This document shows, one piece after another, positions 62,370 through 64,000 of a stretch of 64,000 nt of DNA. Origin of the DNA: Ypsolopha sequella (taxonomy: Eukaryota; Arthropoda; Insecta; Lepidoptera; Ypsolophidae). The DNA lies in the NCBI GenBank assembly GCA_934047225.1, contig OW203987.1:5731501-5795500 (forward strand), given 5' to 3'. The number at the start of each line of letters is the position of its first letter. Position 1 is the first letter of the stretch. The notes under the pieces were generated by a model that had not been told where the DNA came from, did not search any database, and saw only the letters and a list, made by a program, of their open reading frames with translations. Position numbers and translations under genes: made by a program.

Positions 62370-63143
62370 CAATTCCCATAGCTTAATTTTTAATAGGTTT
62401 TTTTAAATTTCTTTTCAGGGAATATACGCCATAGGACATGGTTTTCATTACTTTGGTATATAAATTAACCATTATTTTTTATAATTTTTTAAATAATTGT
62501 TCGATGATCTTGTCACTTGAGAAATTAAGACATTATACTGATTGTGATGTGTATTATTGACCCAATAAAACACATTTTCTTTTAGTAAATTTTCTCATGT
62601 CACACAGAGACAATTTTAGTTTCATCATTTTGTTACATCGCATGTGTCGCAACTCGCGGCCCCTGACGGAAGATCAGCGTCACAGTTCTGCTGTGGCATT
62701 TTGCTGAGTCAGAGACCTTTTTGTTGGCTGCATCTTATAAAATACCTGAGGCTGTATAATAGTTAGTTTATTGTTTAGAGTATTTGTTTTTTTTGTAATG
62801 GTGTACCTTTCAAAATAAACGCCTTTTCTTTCTTCTTTCTTTCTTCTAATTACTTATAAAAAAGTGGTCTGTCTCTGTCTACTCATCTGTCATGTAGCTG
62901 TCAAATTATTCTGAAGCAAATTATTATAAATTTATCTTGATAGCAAAGGACACATTTGTAAACAGCCATTACTCAAGTGACGTCACACGAAGGCAAATGG
63001 AAGTTGCAGCCTTTTCGTAAAAATATTCATCATCATGAGGTTTTTTAGACCAAAACTTCGAAAATACGGCTTATTAAACCTAAATCTCGAAATGGTTTTC
63101 GAATTAACACACCTTAACATAATTTAATCAATGCCAATTGCCG
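62370..63143 (+). repeat. dispersed repeat, copy of 3157-3662, with an insertion
   Basis: It matches the inverted copy near the window start. The match is interrupted at 62556-62853 by a LINE 3' fragment. Confidence 0.75.
62556..62853 (+). repeat. LINE 3' fragment with (TTTC)n tail
   Basis: GACGGAAGATCAGCGTCACA, CTGCTGTGGCATTTTGCTGA and a TTTCTTTCTTC tail. No coding part. Absent from the copy at 3157-3662, so it inserted after duplication of the host repeat. Confidence 0.6.
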
Positions 63144-63152
63144 GCCCTTATA

Positions 63153-63715
63153 CAAGGTGGCGCAAAAGTAATGTCATAATTTGAATTGGCTGCCATTTTG
63201 TTATAAATGAAAAAAAAGAGCTCTGTTTTCATAAAAAGTTTATTTGAAAGTGTAAAATTTATGGCAATAATTGGAAAAAATTATATTGCGATCGTTTTAC
63301 GGGATTTTGAATTGTTGCTCGCAAAACATTTGGCTCCAAATTGGCGATTTCTTCTTCAATGTTATCTTTCAAGACTTGCAAGGTTCGTGGCTCAGAATAA
63401 GGATATTCCTTATTCTGAGGTTCGTGGTTTGTTGTGGTAAACGCGAGATTATGAAAAGCCCCAAAGGAAGAAGTCTGTCGCTGTTAGATCTGGCGATCTG
63501 GACGGCCAATTCAAATCTTCAAAACGGGAGATCGAAATTTGTCAAATAAGCAGTAATAATGATTATACCTTCTTGAGGTGTGTATCGCTCCACGGCTTAT
63601 TGACAACTAATTCTCTTTATATCTACATCATAAATGTCAAAGCACAGTTACATTTGGCGCCATCTGCAAAAATGGCAGCCAATTCAAATTATGACATTAC
63701 TTTTGCGCCACCTTG
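63153..63715. mobile_element. Tc1/mariner-like deletion derivative (copy 2)
   Basis: The terminal repeats CAAGGTGGCGCAAAAGTAAT continue through TGTCATAATTTGAATTGGCT (about 47 bp). TA flanks at 63151-63152 and 63716-63717. 563 bp. It lacks the 623-bp MITE present in the copy at 20828-21986 but has its own 28-bp hairpin insertion at 63391-63418. Confidence 0.9.
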
Positions 63716-63717
63716 TA

Positions 63718-64000
63718 CATATAAGGTATATGTACATGTATAAAACAGACTGGTGATGGGCAGCAGCGTTATCTCTGTTAAAATGATCACCACATACATA
63801 TAGTGATCGTTTGATTGCAGGCATCTTTGCGATGGACTGACTGATTGATAATTGGAGTCCATTGCTGAAAACTGAAATAGTCTAGTTTCTTGAAGTTCTA
63901 AGCTAAAGTTAAATACAGTTTAACCATCTTATAATTATTTTAGGTTAGTCCATCAGAGTTGACTCCCTATGATGCCGTGTAGTTCACCTATGCTAACTCA
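63718..64000. other. window end: short repeat scrap, otherwise nothing
   Basis: 63743-63775 (AACAGACTGGTGATGGGCAG, CAGCGTTAT) is a degraded piece of the 18370-type repeat. Confidence 0.4.

Overview
The window looks like lepidopteran (moth or butterfly) nuclear DNA. It is AT-rich, has GT-AG introns, and is packed with insect-type transposable elements: a BEL/Pao LTR element, LOA-like and CR1/Kiri-like non-LTR elements, DD34D mariner, hAT, TA-target and TTAA-target fold-back MITEs, and tRNA-headed SINEs whose body resembles common lepidopteran repeats. The order-level call is inference from repeat style. No rRNA gene, intact tRNA gene, CRISPR array or bacterial operon is visible.

One host gene is supported. 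Its last three exons (23102-23228, 27897-27954, 28029-29609, + strand) are joined in phase by good splice sites and encode an acidic PPPY-containing segment followed by a 526-codon Pro/Gln/Ser-rich C-terminus. I cannot name it. Its 4.7-kb intron holds a non-LTR retrotransposon (23.4-27.0 kb) with three nonsense codons but no frameshift.

Layout. 0-2.8 kb: 3' part of an LOA-like element with one frameshift. 3-8 kb: repeat fragments and fold-backs. 8.4-14.9 kb: a hAT-like element split by a 5.5-kb BEL/Pao element (near-identical LTRs, ACTAC target duplication, intact gag, mostly deleted pol). 15.4-16.1 kb: a 23-bp minisatellite. 16.4-22 kb: two hAT MITEs with perfect 8-bp duplications and several nested TIR elements. 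23-29.8 kb: the host gene. 30-42.8 kb: MITEs, an internally deleted mariner, and a penelope-like fold-back. 42.8-47.1 kb: a CR1/Kiri-like element with an intact 961-codon EN-RT frame. 47-53.5 kb: CR1-like 3' fragments, one split by an apparently complete mariner (51201-52495), and a non-LTR C-terminus split by a second penelope-like fold-back. 54-64 kb: more MITEs and truncated LINE 3' ends, including a third penelope-like fold-back.

The most unusual signal is a set of three palindromic elements (35329-35640, 53021-53207, 59484-59691), with a degraded relative at 3714-3775. Each has long inverted arms, a one-sided tail of 37-48 nt, a 10-15 bp target duplication, and a central CTGANGA...GAAA motif. 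This combines hallmarks of Penelope-like retroelements with a hammerhead-ribozyme-like core. Many insertions are nested, and in several cases the uninterrupted site can be read from a second copy or from a resumed reading frame, so relative ages can be ordered.
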